64,000 nucleotides of DNA from Gnetum montanum (taxonomy: Eukaryota; Streptophyta; Gnetopsida; Gnetales; Gnetaceae). Positions 9,868 through 20,775 of this stretch are shown piece after piece; position 1 is the first letter of the stretch, and each line of letters begins with the position of its first letter. Under the pieces are notes generated by a model. That model worked only from the letters and a program-made list of their open reading frames with translations, did not search any database and had not been told where the DNA came from. The position numbers and the translations under genes are program-made. The stretch is from NCBI GenBank assembly GCA_015680685.1, contig MNCI01010754.1, forward strand, positions 323,268-387,267, read 5' to 3'.

Positions 9868-10320
9868 CTACTATGCTTTGTAGCGTAGCATGCTTGGTGT
9901 GGCATAGCACCTTGTCATATGTTCCATTACATGTGTGTTGCATGCTTGCCACACTATGCTACGCTATGTAGCGTAGCGACTGGCCTTAGTTGCAAAAACT
10001 TTGACGATTTGCAAACTTTGCTTCTATGAGACTTGAAAACTTGCTGATTCCGCCCTTTGAGTTGCCTTCTATCTCTTCCATAGGATTTCTATGCCTCGCT
10101 GTGCCATGTAGCTCATCGTAGTGTAGCAGCAAACATGGTCAGCCATTTCTTGATGGAAAGGGACATTGTTGAAGGACTTGAAATTGGGCATGGCGACTAG
10201 CTATGAAGCTATTACCATGCTATGCTACATCACATGGTGTAGCATAGCATAGCACTCTATTCTGTAATCGTTTTCTAAAGCTTGCTACGCTACATAGCGA
10301 GGCGTAGCGTAGCATAGTAG
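9868..10320. repeat. U3 palindrome cluster (GCTACGC...GCGTAGC)
   Basis: Four to five hairpin-forming strings. At 9958-9977, GCTACGCTATGTAGCGTAGC has perfect 9-bp arms around 2 nt. Near 10222-10249, CTATGCTACA and TGTAGCATAG are 10-bp arms around 8 nt. Near 10286-10315, GCTACGCTAC and GTAGCGTAGC are 10-bp arms around 10 nt. They lie upstream of the TATA box in the element's U3 and recur in diverged form in the other LTR (26640-27130). Confidence 0.8.
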
Positions 10321-10589
10321 ACTTCATGACTTAGAAAAATTGTTGAACTGTTTCGCACATGCTACTACCAAGTCCGCACATCATTTTTGAGCATGCTGTC
10401 AGCTGGGCAGGCTAATTAGGTGGGCAAGTGGAATGATCTGTAGAGCCTTTTTTCACATAAAGTACAAAATTTGCCAAACTGACAGGCCTAAAATCAGAAC
10501 GTTCTCCTCCTGAAGAGTTGTCATGGTGCTTGCGTAAATTGTAAGGCCTGGTGAAGCAAGAATGACTTAGAATTTTTTGGGGTGTTTCA

Positions 10590-11560
10590 TTGGCCCATCT
10601 TTGTTGATGTCTAGAGGATAGGCTCGATAGATGTTGACAAAGAATATGAAACACCGCAGTAGAAAAAATGTTGATGTTGTCACTCGGTGAGTGTCGAGAC
10701 ATCGCTTAGCTATGCTTGAGAGTGTTGCATTGGTTTTGCAGAGGTCAAGGTAGAGAGAAAAGATGATGTTTAGTAGGGTCCCTCATCAGAGTGCTCATGA
10801 GAGACTCATTCATGTTTTCATCTTTGGCTAGCCCTGTTCTTCAACCCCTTGTAGGATAGGTGTTTCCTTCATAGGATGAGTTGCGTTACATCCGTGAAGG
10901 GTTTTGACCTGCCTACAAATGCTTTCCATACGACAAGTTGTGTTACGCATGTCATGGAATTTTCACTCTGAAGTAGCTAAGCTAGTTAAGGCACTCACTT
11001 CGCGACGCTATAGCAAGATGTGCCCACAGGGGCAAAGGTCTTGCTAGCTACTGGCATTGTTAAAGCTATTGGACATTGTTTCTGGTGTACAATGTCCAAA
11101 GAAGGAAAGCCAGCAGTGGCCTTGGCAGCATTGGTGTGGAGGAACCGGCCTCGAATGCATTGCAGTGGGTGTGGATGCACTAGAATCCTCGCCAGGGGCT
11201 TGCATTCCTAGTTTAGCTATGGGATCAGCTACCACATAGCCGAACATTGTTGGCAAGGGACTAGAGGATAATAATGTTGTGGCTGGGCCACAATACTGCT
11301 GGAACTCCAACTATAGGAACTAGCCAAGGAACTACCGTCAGGGTGATGAGTCATGGCAATGGTAGGTTTGGAGGATGAGTATCATGTCATACAACATTTC
11401 TGGAGGGTTAGCATGATGCCAAGGGTGGCAGCATCACGTATGTCCCAGACCACATTCTCATTGCATCGTGAACTACATTCTGGATCTGTGACGTCCCACC
11501 CACACATAAGCATCGTGCATGCTTTTCTGATGCGTACTTGGCATAGGTGCATGCTGGGAA
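10590..11560. other. Untranslated 3' region of the element
   Basis: Between the 3' LTR and the 30-bp repeats I recognise no domain. Short overlapping frames on both strands near 11000-11300 have no family features. Next to the LTR the minus strand reads AACAAAGATGGGCCAA just before TGAAACACC, a weak purine-rich candidate for the polypurine tract. Confidence 0.4.
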
Positions 11561-11570
11561 TGTGATGCGA

Positions 11571-11864
11571 ACCTAGTTTAAGGTCTTGGTAGACCGTGTG
11601 CTAGTTTAAGATCCCAGCGGATCGCTGTGCTAGTTTAAGATCCCAGCAGACCGTACATGCCAGTTTAACATTGTAGTGAACGAGAAGTGCCAATTTATAG
11701 TCATAGTGGACTAGCAATGCCAATTTTACGTCGTAGTGGACGGTTGTCGCCAGTTTAACGTCGTAGCGGATGTTGCTCAATGCTGCTAGTTTATTGTCAT
11801 TGTGGACGCTTCTTGGTGCGATTGCTAGTTTATCGTCATAGCGGATGATTCTCATTGTTGTCAT
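11571..11864 (-). repeat. 30-bp tandem repeats coding a VHYDVKLA-type peptide
   Basis: About nine units of 29-36 bp, each with CTAGTTTAA followed by a GTC...GAC or GATC...GATC inverted pair (for example AGGTCTTGGTAGACC at 11580-11594). Most units are 30 bp, so on the minus strand an open frame of 87 codons (11864-11601) repeats a decapeptide around HYDVKLALL. It lies just downstream of integrase on that strand. The same motif recurs at 15480-15930 and 20860-21130. Confidence 0.75.
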
Positions 11865-11919
11865 TGTGATTCAAACGTAGTACAACTTGAGATATGAGTG
11901 ATTCACCAGGTTGGAAAAC

Positions 11920-12930
11920 TCATTACCGTCCATGTTCGCCAGCTTGAAGGCTCCATTCTCGAAGGCTTTAGTGACCATGTAAGGACCTTCCCAGTTGGCT
12001 AAGAATTTTTCTCACGTGTTCACAGATGGCCTTGAGGATGAGGTCTCCCATCTGCATTGGCTGTCGATGCGGGTCTACATGCTACTTTTGTTGTTGTTTG
12101 CTTTGGTAGTGCTTGATATGTCTTAGGGTTTGCGTGCGCTCCTCCTCCACTAAGTTAAGGTTGATCGTTCATGACTTGTTGTTCTGGGCTTCGCTCATGA
12201 CATCCGTAAGGATCATGTGGAGTGATGGTACCTAGAACTCAAGAGGCAATACAACTTCAGATGTGTAAACAAGACTGTAAGGGATCTTACTTGTTGCAAT
12301 TCTACACATCGTTCTATAGGCCTAGAGGATGTAGAGGATTTTCTCGTGCCACCGTCGCTTGCTATTGTTAATCATCCACTTCAGCAAGTTGATGATGGAT
12401 TTATTTGTAGCCTTCACCTGCCCGTTCGCCTATGAATAATAAGGGGAAGAAAATGATTGTTTAATTCCTATATTGCTACAAAAGGTTCGAGTTTCCGTAC
12501 TACTGAATTATGGCATATTGTCGGTGACAATAGTCATTGGAAGCCCAAACCTTGTTATGATGTTATCGAGGATGAAATGGAAGATTTTCTGAGACATCAT
12601 TTTCCTCAAGGGAATAGCTTCCACCCACTTGGTAAAATACTCGATGGTGGTGATAATGAAGTTATGCCCTATAGAGGACTTAGGTGTGATAGGCCCTATG
12701 AGGTGTAATCCCCATTGTTGGAAGGGCCACGTGATTTGCATTGGGTGTAGGTCTATAGGCGAGACATGTATGAGATTTGCGTATCTCTGGCACAAGTCAC
12801 ATGTCTTGACTTTCGATAGGCAGTCGTGCTCCATGTGGGGCTAGTAGTACCCTAGGCATCTGATTTTGGTAGCCATAGCCCTCGGTGCTATGTGTATACC
12901 ACACAACCCCTTATGAACTTCATTAACTAC
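11920..12930 (-). pseudogene. Tat integrase relic
   Basis: The zinc-binding module (HKGLCGIHIAPRAMATK, then a C-x-x-C in KTCDLCQRYAN) lies at about 12915-12790. The core follows with QWGLHLIGPITP, EYFTKWVEAIPLR and FGLPMTIVTDN (12834-12508), which gives the first two D residues. The segment past a stop reads IGIKQSFSSPYY..ANGQVKATNKSI, covering the catalytic E region. The C-terminal stretch to about 11930 has MGDLILKAICEHVRKIL. Integrase joins element DNA to the target. The order and spacing after two RNase H domains match Tat pol. Several stops make it inactive. Confidence 0.9.
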
Positions 12931-13224
12931 CTTTTGCGCTTACTTGCCATCCACACATGCCAATAATATCCCATCATAGGAATGTCGGCATAGGACGTTA
13001 TTTCCCATGAGCACGTATTACCAGGAATGGTTACACATTGCATCTCTCTGGGTAGATGTCAATCCACTTGGGGGCTCTCCGTGCTATAGATAAGTTTTAA
13101 TGTTAGCATACCACTCCTGGGTATCCACAGCACTGACAGAAGCCACATGTTCCACCTGAGTGATAGGCTCTACACATTCTATAATCATAGTTGGCAGGTT
13201 TGCTAAGGAATGTTATGGAATGTT

Positions 13225-13625
13225 TAACACAAGGGTAGCTAAGGCATCTACCACGGTGTTCTAGTTGCATGGCACAGGTTGCACATCTATGGTTGTAAAT
13301 TTATTAAGCAGGATTTTTGCTAGATTGCAGTAGGGTTGCAGGTGCATAGCTTTGCAGGCATAGACCTTGGTGATTTGATTTATGACTAGTTGTGAATCTC
13401 CCCAGATTGCCAGGTGTTGTATGCATAGTTCTTAGGCAGTTAAGAGGCCTCTGAGTAGTCCTTCATATTCTTCCATGTTGTTGGTGTGCAAGGGAACACA
13501 AACCAATAAGTTGATGGATGCATTTCCCTAGAGGGGAACATGATTATGATAGTGGCACTACCTCCTCACGTGGTTGAGACACCATCAAAATGTAAGGTGG
13601 CTTCGAATTGCGATGGGACGATGTG
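13225..13625 (-). pseudogene. Additional (archaeal-like) RNase H relic
   Basis: A second RNase H follows the usual one: FEATLHFDGVST (about 13605), CVPLHTNNMEEYEGLLRGLL (about 13480), LAIWGDSQLVINQITKVYA (about 13400), and NTVVDALATL (about 13245). The D-E-D-D pattern is complete (HFDG, EEYEGL, GDSQ, VDAL). Published work on plant Ty3/gypsy elements treats an extra archaeal-type RNase H between RNase H and integrase as a hallmark of the Tat lineage. It is broken by a few stops (for example in VSTT-stop-GGSA). Confidence 0.85.
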
Positions 13626-13754
13626 GACATTACTAACATATTTTTCCAGGAATTTGAGGTCTATGGTTGCCTAGTCGTCGACTGGCGAGGCCATGATTTG
13701 GGTCGCTATGGCTTGACCCTTTGTCGATGATTGACTTACATTACGTAGATCGAA

Positions 13755-14010
13755 CTCTATGGTTATTGCCTTTCATCGGGCTATCCTGCTACTTTTGTAT
13801 AAGTTGTTAGTGATAGCCCGGAGTATATTTCTTTTGCAAATTATGTTGGTTGTACTACGGAATAGGTAATGCCACCACTTTTTCAGTGTGAACACTAAGG
13901 CTAGGCAGTTCCTCTCCACTTTGTTGTATTTTGCATCATGAACTATTAGTGCATGACTCAGATAATACACTAGTATCTCAGAACCATTGTCTCGTTTCTA
14001 ACATAGTAGT
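13755..14010 (-). pseudogene. Tat RNase H relic
   Basis: The minus-strand frame shows ILVYYLSHALIVHDAKYN, VERNCLALVFTLKKWWHYL and a short trailing stretch. This is the standard retroelement RNase H, with the Y-S-x-x-E/K motif and the LA-F/V-A-x-K-W-H-Y-L string. It follows RT and the connection domain directly and precedes the additional RNase H. A 65-codon piece (13970-13773) is open; the rest has stops. Confidence 0.8.
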
Positions 14011-14119
14011 GTCGTGATAGATGTGTCGGAGGTGGTGAGGTAGATAAAGAAGGATTTATCCCTTTCTAGCAAATGCATAGTTGGGAGGTGTGAGAGTTCC
14101 TTCTTCAAGTCATCGTAGG

Positions 14120-15110
14120 CTTGTTGACACTAGGTTGTCCATTTGAAGTTAATCCCCTTCTTCAGAAGATGTTGCATGGGATGTAACTTGTTAGTCAACC
14201 TTGCTATAAACCTTCGAATGAATTTCACTCTACCTTGCAAACCATGTAACTCCTTAAGGTTTTTGGGTGGTGCTAGATTGATGATGGCCTTGACTTTGTC
14301 AAGGTCCACCCGTATTTCAGCCTCCGATACTACAAACCCTAACATGCATCTAGTTTTCACCCCGAAGATGCACTTCTAAGGATTGAGGAGTACGTTGTGC
14401 ATTTGGCAGCATTTGAGGACTACCCTTAGATCATGTGGGTGATCAGCTACCTCCTTGGACTTGACTACTATATCATCCACATAGTCATTTAATGTTTCTA
14501 TGATTTAGTCATTGAAAATTTAAGTCATGGCCTACTGGTAGATTGCTCCAGTGTTCTTGAGCCCAAATGGCATCATGGTATAGCAAAAGGTCCCCCATGG
14601 GGTCATGAAGGTTGTTGACAGCTGGTGCTCTAGGTTAATGTAGATTTGGTTGTATCTAGAGAAACCATCCATGAAGGATAGTAGAGCATGGCTAGCCATG
14701 GTGTCAATGAGCTGATCAATGTTTGGAAGCAGGAAGTTGTCCTTGATCATTCCCTTTTTCAAGTGTCGGAAGTCTATACAAATTTGTATTCTTCCAATTT
14801 TCTTTGAAACCATAGCAATGTTGGAAACCCACTTTGAATAGTTGACCACGTGAATGAAACCTGCTTGGTATAGCTTGGTGATTTCATCCCTCATGGCTAG
14901 TATGATTTCTGGCTTAACTTTGTGAGCCTTCTGCTTGACTACCTTCATGTGTGGGTCTAGGATGATGTTGTGCTGAATTAGCCATGGATCTAGACCCAGC
15001 ATGTCACTGTACAACCATGCGAAGACATCGATGTTTTCTTACAGAATCTTAGCTATGCTTTTATGTGTTTGTATGTCTAGGAGGGAGTTGAGTCTTAGCG
15101 TTTTGACCTT
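14120..15110 (-). pseudogene. Tat reverse transcriptase relic
   Basis: The start region reads DVFAWLYSDMLGLDP (about 15030), the conserved lead into Tat/Athila RT. A 160-codon open piece (15014-14532) has ITKLYQAGFIHVVNYSKWVS, ICIDFRHLKK, LLSFMDGFSRYNQI and FCYTMMPFGLKN. Past a stop comes YVDDIVVKSKE with an intact catalytic YVDD (about 14480), then IFGVKTRCMLGFVVS and the connection NLKELHGLQGRVKFIRRFI (14360-14130). RT converts element RNA to DNA. Its closest kin by motif are the Tat lineage. Only a few stops interrupt it, making it one of the better preserved coding segments here. Confidence 0.92.
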
Positions 15111-15119
15111 CCCCTTTTG

Positions 15120-15470
15120 ACGTGGTCACAGGCGTCTCGACGAGAGGGTCTTCGGTTACATATCTAGCCTCTAAGTCTAGGGCTTGGACTAGATGCTTGG
15201 GCCAATCTGGGGATGCTTCTAAGGCTGCTATAGTGCGAGTTGAGGTTGACTCCTAGTCTATCATGTTGGTACTCAACTGTCTTGCGAGCTTGCCCTGTGG
15301 CCCTACTAACGTTAAAGGTGTGGAAACGTCGTGATGGGTTTCCATCTCTTGCTCGACCTACTAACATAAGATGAAAGCCTAGTTAAGAGGTGTCTATCGG
15401 TAGAGATTTTGTGTAATGAAAATTTGCAAAGCAGCAATGAGATGTAACTTGCGAAGTGTGATGATGTAAA
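15120..15470 (-). other. Spacer between RT and the antisense gene
   Basis: A 67-codon minus-strand frame (15367-15164; starts MLVGRARDGN) is open but has no recognised domain. It may be the N-terminal part of pol before RT. The rest of the stretch shows nothing. Confidence 0.3.
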
Positions 15471-15479
15471 GATTGCAAG

Positions 15480-15930
15480 CTTGCGAGTTTAAGGTCATGG
15501 TGGACCGCCAAGGCACAAGAGCGTAGAACTGATAAAGGTGTAAAATTGCTAATGTAAAGTGTGAAGTTGTGTGACTGTCATTATGAAAATGCCCAAACTG
15601 CTAGTTTAATGTCATTTCAGAGTGCCAAATTGTGACATCCAAAAAAATAAAATAATAGTATGCGAAACAGGAAATTGCAAGTATGAGAAGTGCCAAACCG
15701 TCAATGCAAAAGTACAAACTACTGACATGAAAACACGAAACTACTAGAAATTGTGACACTGCCCATGTGGAAGAAGATGTAAAAACCACCGGTGTAAGCA
15801 TGTGGTGTTGTTAGTTTAATGTCATTGCGGACCGCTAGGGGTGCAACTATGCTAGGGTTGCTTAGTTTGAGGTCTTTTAGGACCGGTCGTATTGCAATTG
15901 CCAGGATTACTAGTTTAAGGTCTTTTCAGA
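15480..15930. repeat. Spaced hairpin motif copies, 3' bracket of antisense gene module
   Basis: At least five copies of AGTTTAAGGTC...GACC lie here with 40-110 bp between them: GTTTAAGGTCATGGTGGACC near 15487, others near 15604, 15815, 15869 and 15911. Each contains a GGTC / GACC inverted pair. The motif is the same as in the 30-bp array at 11571-11864 and related to the one at 20860-21130. A T-rich tract and (GA)n at about 16068-16082 lead up to the antisense promoter. Confidence 0.65.
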
Positions 15931-16110
15931 CTCTTAATCAAAAACAAATATATTTTTTTTTTGGGAAGGCAAGTAGCTAGCTTTAAGCATGTTAAGGTTT
16001 TAATGCTAATAGTTCTACAATGGCGTAGTGAGCATGCTATGTTGTATGGTGTGCTCTGCATTAATCGGAGAGAGAGAGAGAGGCAAGTTTCCCCATCTTG
16101 TCATTACGAC

Positions 16111-16119
16111 TATAAATAG
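16111..16119 (+). promoter_or_regulatory. TATA box of the antisense gene
   Basis: TATAAATAG on the plus strand, about 30 bp after a (GA)n run and about 160 bp before the ATG at 16270. It is on the strand opposite to the retrotransposon genes. Its spacing to a GC-richer leader (AGAGCGCAGAGCCCACA, about 16156) fits a normal plant core promoter. Confidence 0.65.
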
Positions 16120-16269
16120 GGGTTAAACCATGGTAATTTTTCCATTTTCACCATAAGAGCGCAGAGCCCACATCAGAGCACAATTCAATTTCAGAGCGCG
16201 AAGCAATTGTGTTAATCGACTAGTAAGGCGAGTTTTTATAGCAAAAGGTGTAAATCTGCAAGCAGGACA

Positions 16270-16382
16270 ATGGCTCCTAAGACTCATTTGGCACTTTCAA
16301 GGGTTGATGAGGTGAAGAAGACCCTAGGGCATGTGCCACAAGTGCGTGTTGTGGCATGGAAGAGCACACTGTTGACCCAATA
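16270..16382 (+). pseudogene. Antisense gene exon 1
   Basis: ATG opens MAPKTHLALSRVDEVKKTLG and runs 37 codons to CAATAG followed by GTTACT, a possible donor (TAG would be a former CAG). The intron after it (to about 16918) holds copies of the CTATGCTACGCT palindrome half-sites at 16760-16860. It also holds a GC-rich Ala-coding stretch (16577-16633, AAETATAVVVITAAARA) that could be a small alternative exon. Confidence 0.5.
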
Positions 16383-16918
16383 GGTTACTATGTCTCCTTC
16401 ACTTTTTCATTTTGCTCTTTCTATTATTCTCTGCTCTTCTTTTGCATCCTATTTTTCTTGCGTCCATTCTTGGCTACCTATGTTTTCTGTGGTCACATCA
16501 TTTCAGCCTTTGCATTGCCACTATCGCTCTCTTGGTCGTGGTAGATGCATAAATGTTATGTCGTGATTGTATGCAAGGCCGCTGAAACTGCCACCGCTGT
16601 GGTTGTCATAACCGCAGCGGCGAGGGCAGTTTAAGTTGCTTGATCCTAGCATGCCATAACATAAAACCCTTGGGAAATCTAGGCCATGTGTGATGTGGCA
16701 ACGTGACACATTTTTTATTACAGCATGTTGTCAATTTTTTTGTTGCTATGCTAGGATTATTTGTATGTTTTTGCTATGCTAGGCTTTCACGCCCTTGCTA
16801 CGCTATGTTCAAGTAGAGGATTATGCTACGCTATATACATGGACTACTAGATGTTGCTACATTGCATGTGTATTTCCTTTAAGTATGATGCTAACATTGG
16901 CTAATTATGTCGTGCAAG

Positions 16919-17367
16919 GTGGGGCCGAGGCCCAGGCTGATCATTTTGGAAATTAGAGGGGTCCTGTGCCATGTGAGCAGACCTATGGCCAATGCCCCTC
17001 CTCCCCAGATACGTATGGGAGAGCGAGGGGTCTAGTTCAAATAAGGGGTACACAACTTCTTGCAATTCCTTCTTAACCACTGTAGTGTGATTGTTTGGTC
17101 TTCCCTAGAGGAGGAGGAGGCATCCAACATAACAAAAGCCATGTTGCCTATGGCAAGTCGAGGCATTCTGAGGTTTTTTACCAACATGACAATCATGAGC
17201 AGGAAGGGAGAGGGATCTAGCCAATTCTCAACAGGGTTAAGGCATTTAGCCTAGATCTGGGACATGCCTGAATAGAGCTACTACCACCATTACAACACAT
17301 TGTTCCTTGCACATTACATGGCAACGTGCTTTCAGAACCCACAGGGGACTATCTATTGTGCTAGCAA
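16919..17367 (+). pseudogene. Antisense gene exon 2
   Basis: Follows an acceptor ending GTGCAAG. The first part reads GAEAQADHFGN then RGPVPCEQTYGQCPSSPDTY. A frameshift near 17040 leads to FLLNHCSVIVWSSLEEEEAS, MASRGILRFFTNMTIMSRKG and SYYHHYNTLFLAHYMATCF. The donor at 17368 is GTGAGT, leaving two bases of a Lys codon completed by exon 3. No domain family is recognised. The conserved-looking aromatic stretch (YYHHYNTLFLAHYM) suggests a real protein. Confidence 0.6.
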
Positions 17368-17449
17368 GTGAGTTTTATAGCCTTGCTCCACTCTGTTGTG
17401 CAACGCTGGCCATATTCCCTGAATGCTAACAGTATGTGTTTTTCACAAG

Positions 17450-17739
17450 GTTCTTTATCAATGATGATGGGGTTCATGACCGATTGGGTCTGCTGGCTAC
17501 AACACAGCTAGCCCTGCAAGAGTTCTCTTCTACCAAGAACCTATGAGCAGGTGTGATCAGTCAGTGTGAGGGAGAATACCATACCTACCCAAGCATGTTT
17601 CATGTTCCCTACAATTAGTGTAAGGAGAAAGGTTGGCTGGATAATGAGTGGGTAGAACCCTTCAAGCTGGTCACGGTTGAAAAAGCTATGGTTGAACTCC
17701 CACTATTCCCATTACCATATAAACTCGGTGGGTCAAACA
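17450..17739 (+). pseudogene. Antisense gene exon 3
   Basis: Acceptor CACAAG, donor GTAAGT. Reads FFINDDGVHDRLGLLATTQL, then CEGEYHTYPSMFHVPYN and KGWLDNEWVEPFKLVTVEKA. Two stops (TGA after KNL, TAG after PYN) are consistent with former CGA and CAG. The exon ends one base into a codon that exon 4 completes. Confidence 0.7.
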
Positions 17740-17824
17740 GTAAGTGTCGCATGCTCAAGTGTTTTTGAAATCCTTGTATTTCTTGCATCATCATGCTAAG
17801 CATGTTTTGTGAAAATTGTTGTAG

Positions 17825-18878
17825 GGGCAAAGAGGCCTCAGGAGGTGATGGTGGTAATCGCTGAGATGTAGGGGGCAAACATCTACTTCAAATATGGCTT
17901 AGTAGAAGCAAGACAATGCTAGTTAGACTAGGGGGCCTCAGACTCCTTGGTCAAGAATGTCCAACAAGTAGGGCTTATGGATCTATTCATGGCCCTGAAT
18001 CTGAGTGTTCCTGCCGCTAAGATTCTTTCTCTGGTCAACTCCTTCTCTGAGAGGATAGGGCATTTTCGCATGCATGTACAAGGTGTGCAGGTGGTCATTG
18101 AAATCAATGACCAACTATTTACGGACCTGTTCGGTGTTCCTACCAACAACGTCCTCATAGGATCAAAGAGTAAGAAGGAGTTAACCCTTTAGAAGAAGGA
18201 TATCCAGGAGTGGTTGGGGCTTCTTAAGGAGCAAAAAGGGCTCCCCATGGATAAGCTTAAGGATGGCCCTGCCATGGAGATTTACCTGGTCTTTCATACC
18301 CATGCATTCCCCTAACTGATTACCCAAGGAAAGGTCCTAGGACTTGAGTAGGCCTGGATAATGCAGGAGGTTATGGAAGAAGGGACCTATTACAATTGGG
18401 CCAGCTTCCTATGTAAGGGCTTGCAAGAAGAGATTTTGGGACTCCATCAAAAAATGGAGTCCCACTCCAACATACACTATGCCTTCTACATAGGCTATCT
18501 GAAGCGTTTCATGGAGTTTCTAGTGGTTCAAGAAGATGGAGTCTGGGCCATGCAAAATCGCAACCAGATTTCCAAACCATGGATTCACCAAATCTTCCAT
18601 ATCACATGAGCCCAAGATCCCCCGAAAATAATCAGGGAGTCATTGTCTGTAACAACCAAGGATCAAGTGGCTCGCAGCATTCATGACTAGGAGAGCGTGG
18701 GAGAGACTCCCCCTGCTATATCCGATAGCATGATGAGGGGGGGGCATCTCATAGCTGAGACTATGCCCAAGGAATTGCGAAGGAAGAGACCTCTCCTAGC
18801 CAAGGAAACACTTCATGTGGAGGAAGAGGAGGGACAAAGATTGTAGCTTAAGCTACAGAGGATGCAACCCCCCCATTA
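17825..18878 (+). pseudogene. Antisense gene exon 4 (main domain)
   Basis: Acceptor TTGTAG; the longest exon, about 350 codons in one frame. It contains GLMDLFMALNLSVPAAKILS, HVQGVQVVIEINDQLFTDLF followed by GVPTNN, then IYLVFHTHAFP, YYNWASFLCKGLQEEILGL and HYAFYIGYLKRFMEFLVV. About ten in-frame stops sit where Gln or Arg codons would fit, and I see no frameshift. The arrangement of a short V-x-G-V-x-V strand, an F-G-V-P turn and later aromatic helices recalls the putative plant transposon / mobile-domain families. A basic tail (KELRRKRPLL) precedes the donor GTAAAT. Confidence 0.65.
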
Positions 18879-19009
18879 GTAAATGCTTTCGTGTAATTCT
18901 TACTTTTCTATTGTTTTCTATGCTATGTTGCACTAGGCGGTGTAGTGTAGCGTAGCATCTACTTTAAGCTAATTTGTTTTGGATCGATGCAAATATGCTT
19001 CTTTGCTAG

Positions 19010-19533
19010 CAGAGGAAGAAGAAGAAGATGAAGAAGGCACTAAGGAAGTGTTGGCCCTTAAGACGAGGGTGACGAATGATGATACGGAGGCCCCAGTTTT
19101 GGAGGAAAGGGCCCTGGTCAAAAATAAGGGAGCTCTTGCTTCTGGGGCAGGGGCTCTTGTCATTAGGGAGCCTCCTCCTACCAATGAAGAGGCACCTCCC
19201 TTGAATAAGAAAGACACTAGTCTCCTAAAAGGAAAGGCACCAACACATGAGGAAGGGGCTCGTATGGACTTGGCAGGGCCCTCCACCAAGGCTACCGCCA
19301 TCGTCTCTCCTTAGCAAGAAGAAAGATCACAGCCAGATGTTGGTGAGTTTGGTGATACGTCTACCTTATTGTAGTACATTTTGGCCATTTCTGATATGCT
19401 TAGTCATATAATAGGTGCTACTGCTAATGCCGTAGGACCCCCTCTAATTCGTGCGGAGTCAGCTAAGATCCCTAACAAGTTTACATTCATGTTGACATGA
19501 TGAAATGCCTTTAGTAGGTGGACCATGACATGG
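19010..19533 (+). pseudogene. Antisense gene exon 5 (acidic, Pro/Ala-rich)
   Basis: Opens with an acidic run (LAEEEEEDEEGTKEVLAL) and continues with ALASGAGALVIREPPPTN and low-complexity repeats to about 19312, then on past a TAG. A frame change near 19480 gives a VDMMKCL-like stretch, and the exon ends with ATGG before donor GTAAGTAG. It is probably a disordered linker between the exon 4 domain and the coiled-coil of exon 6. Confidence 0.55.
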
Positions 19534-19638
19534 GTAAGTAGTAGTATTAAATGCTCATATGTTGTTATGCTAAACATTTTTTGAGTTCATTGATTTTTCT
19601 ATGCTAACACAATTGTTATGCTCTCTGAGTTGAAGTAG

Positions 19639-20483
19639 CCTCTCGGCTGAAATGGGACTCGGCACGACCTATGAAAGTTGGTGCCATGCCTACACTCTCA
19701 CCTAATGTGACCAAGGTGCCTCATTGCACATTTGACGAGGCTTATGAGTGCATCTTGCAATTGGCATGCTCTCTGTGGGAGTATAAGCATATCAACGAGG
19801 ACCTGTGGAAACGGGTCCAAAGGGCTGAAGAAAGAGAGGCCGACCTGGTCACTAAGGTGTAGGATCTCAGGTCGAGGAACGAGTTCCTCGTAACCCATAA
19901 CCCTGATGCTGAGGACTGGCGTAAGGCTGTAGAAGACTATGCCAGATTTTGGACCATTGTGCATCAAAACATTGAATCTACTCATGAGATAATCGAAGAA
20001 TAGATGTGGATAGACTTACTAGCCCAAAAGTGTCAAGACATGAAAGATATCAGCACCAAGGTTTTCGAATGGGAGCGAACCCAGAGAAACCACAAACATG
20101 TGTACAAGCTGGAGAATGACACCCATCGAAAACTATACAAAGATGTTGCTATGGAGGCATTCACATATGAAGCATTCATGAATTCCATCGACACTTCTAA
20201 GGCCTATGCTAAGTTCAAAGAGCAGGTAAAGGTTACAGAATCTCCTGACTTGAAAGTGGACCTTCCTACAGGAGAAAGCGCAACCACCTCCCTTTCCTCA
20301 GGACCTCTAAGATGGATGTTTGTGGAAAGGGAGAGAGCCACTACTACGAATGATGAACCTAGGAATAGGCGTTGGATGAACATCACGATAGAGGAGGTCT
20401 GGCATCGCCTCATGCTCGATCTAGACCGAATACCCTTTGAGACTGACGCAGGTCCCTCTCAACTTAGTCACTTTACTTTGTAG
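19639..20483 (+). pseudogene. Antisense gene exon 6 (coiled-coil)
   Basis: Acceptor GAAGTAG; phase fits exon 5. Reads CTFDEAYECILQLACSLWEY, then DLWKRVQRAEEREADLVTKV, a TAG stop, then NPDAEDWRKAVEDYARFW and, after another stop, a 159-codon open run (20004-20483). That run contains AQKCQDMKDISTKVFEWERT and FTYEAFMNSIDTSKAYAKF. Long charged helices with heptad-like Leu/Val spacing suggest a coiled-coil. The frame ends at TTTACTTTG before a possible GTAGAT donor. Confidence 0.6.
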
Positions 20484-20548
20484 ATGCTCATGCTATGTTA
20501 TAGTTTGAGTTTATTGCCCTAACTAACTACTTCATTCCTATGATGCAG

Positions 20549-20683
20549 GCTCCAGATGAGGGTGCAAGGCCCATAGAGGGAGGGAATGAAGAACTGGCAG
20601 AAGGCAATGCAGGGGAGGATGATGCACATGTAGATGAAGTAGAGGCAAGTGGTGAGGACGATGCAAATAGAGACAACCCATGA
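20549..20683 (+). pseudogene. Antisense gene terminal exon
   Basis: Preceded by a good acceptor (CCTATGATGCAG). Reads APDEGARPIEGGNEELAEGN and a further acidic stretch ending NRDNP with TGA at 20681. There are no internal stops. The 3' region has a T-rich tract and AATAAA at 20776-20781, a normal plant poly(A) signal on this strand. Confidence 0.65.
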
Positions 20684-20775
20684 CAACATGGGATTTTTTT
20701 TTGAAATTTTTGAAGTTTTGAAATGTTGAAATTTTGTAAAAGTTTCACAAACATTACCAACAGGCGAAAGTTTTG

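Larger units (their letters stand above)
9017..10589 (-). repeat. 3' LTR of the 18.4-kb element
   Basis: Starts TGAAAATGTTGG and ends GGTGTTTCA on the plus strand; aligns end to end with 25828-27403. On the minus strand U3 is the side near 10589 and holds palindromic GCTACGC/GCGTAGC clusters (9868-10320). A TATA box follows at 9620-9627, then R/U5 with a 111-codon ORF. Confidence 0.9.

Noticed and set aside
11020-11310. Overlapping 60-88 codon frames on both strands
   Set aside because: Three overlapping frames in one untranslated, GC-richer stretch without domain features; likely composition.
14143-14379. Plus-strand frame with Cys-rich opening
   Set aside because: It is the complement of the RT connection domain, which is well conserved on the minus strand.
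16577-16633. Alternative exon coding Ala-rich peptide in intron 1
   Set aside because: The acceptor is plausible but no donor keeps the phase with exon 2, so it is mentioned only as a possibility.
18969-19301. Minus-strand 110-codon Ser-rich frame
   Set aside because: It is the antisense of the acidic exon 5 repeat (GAA-rich read backwards gives Ser/Phe).
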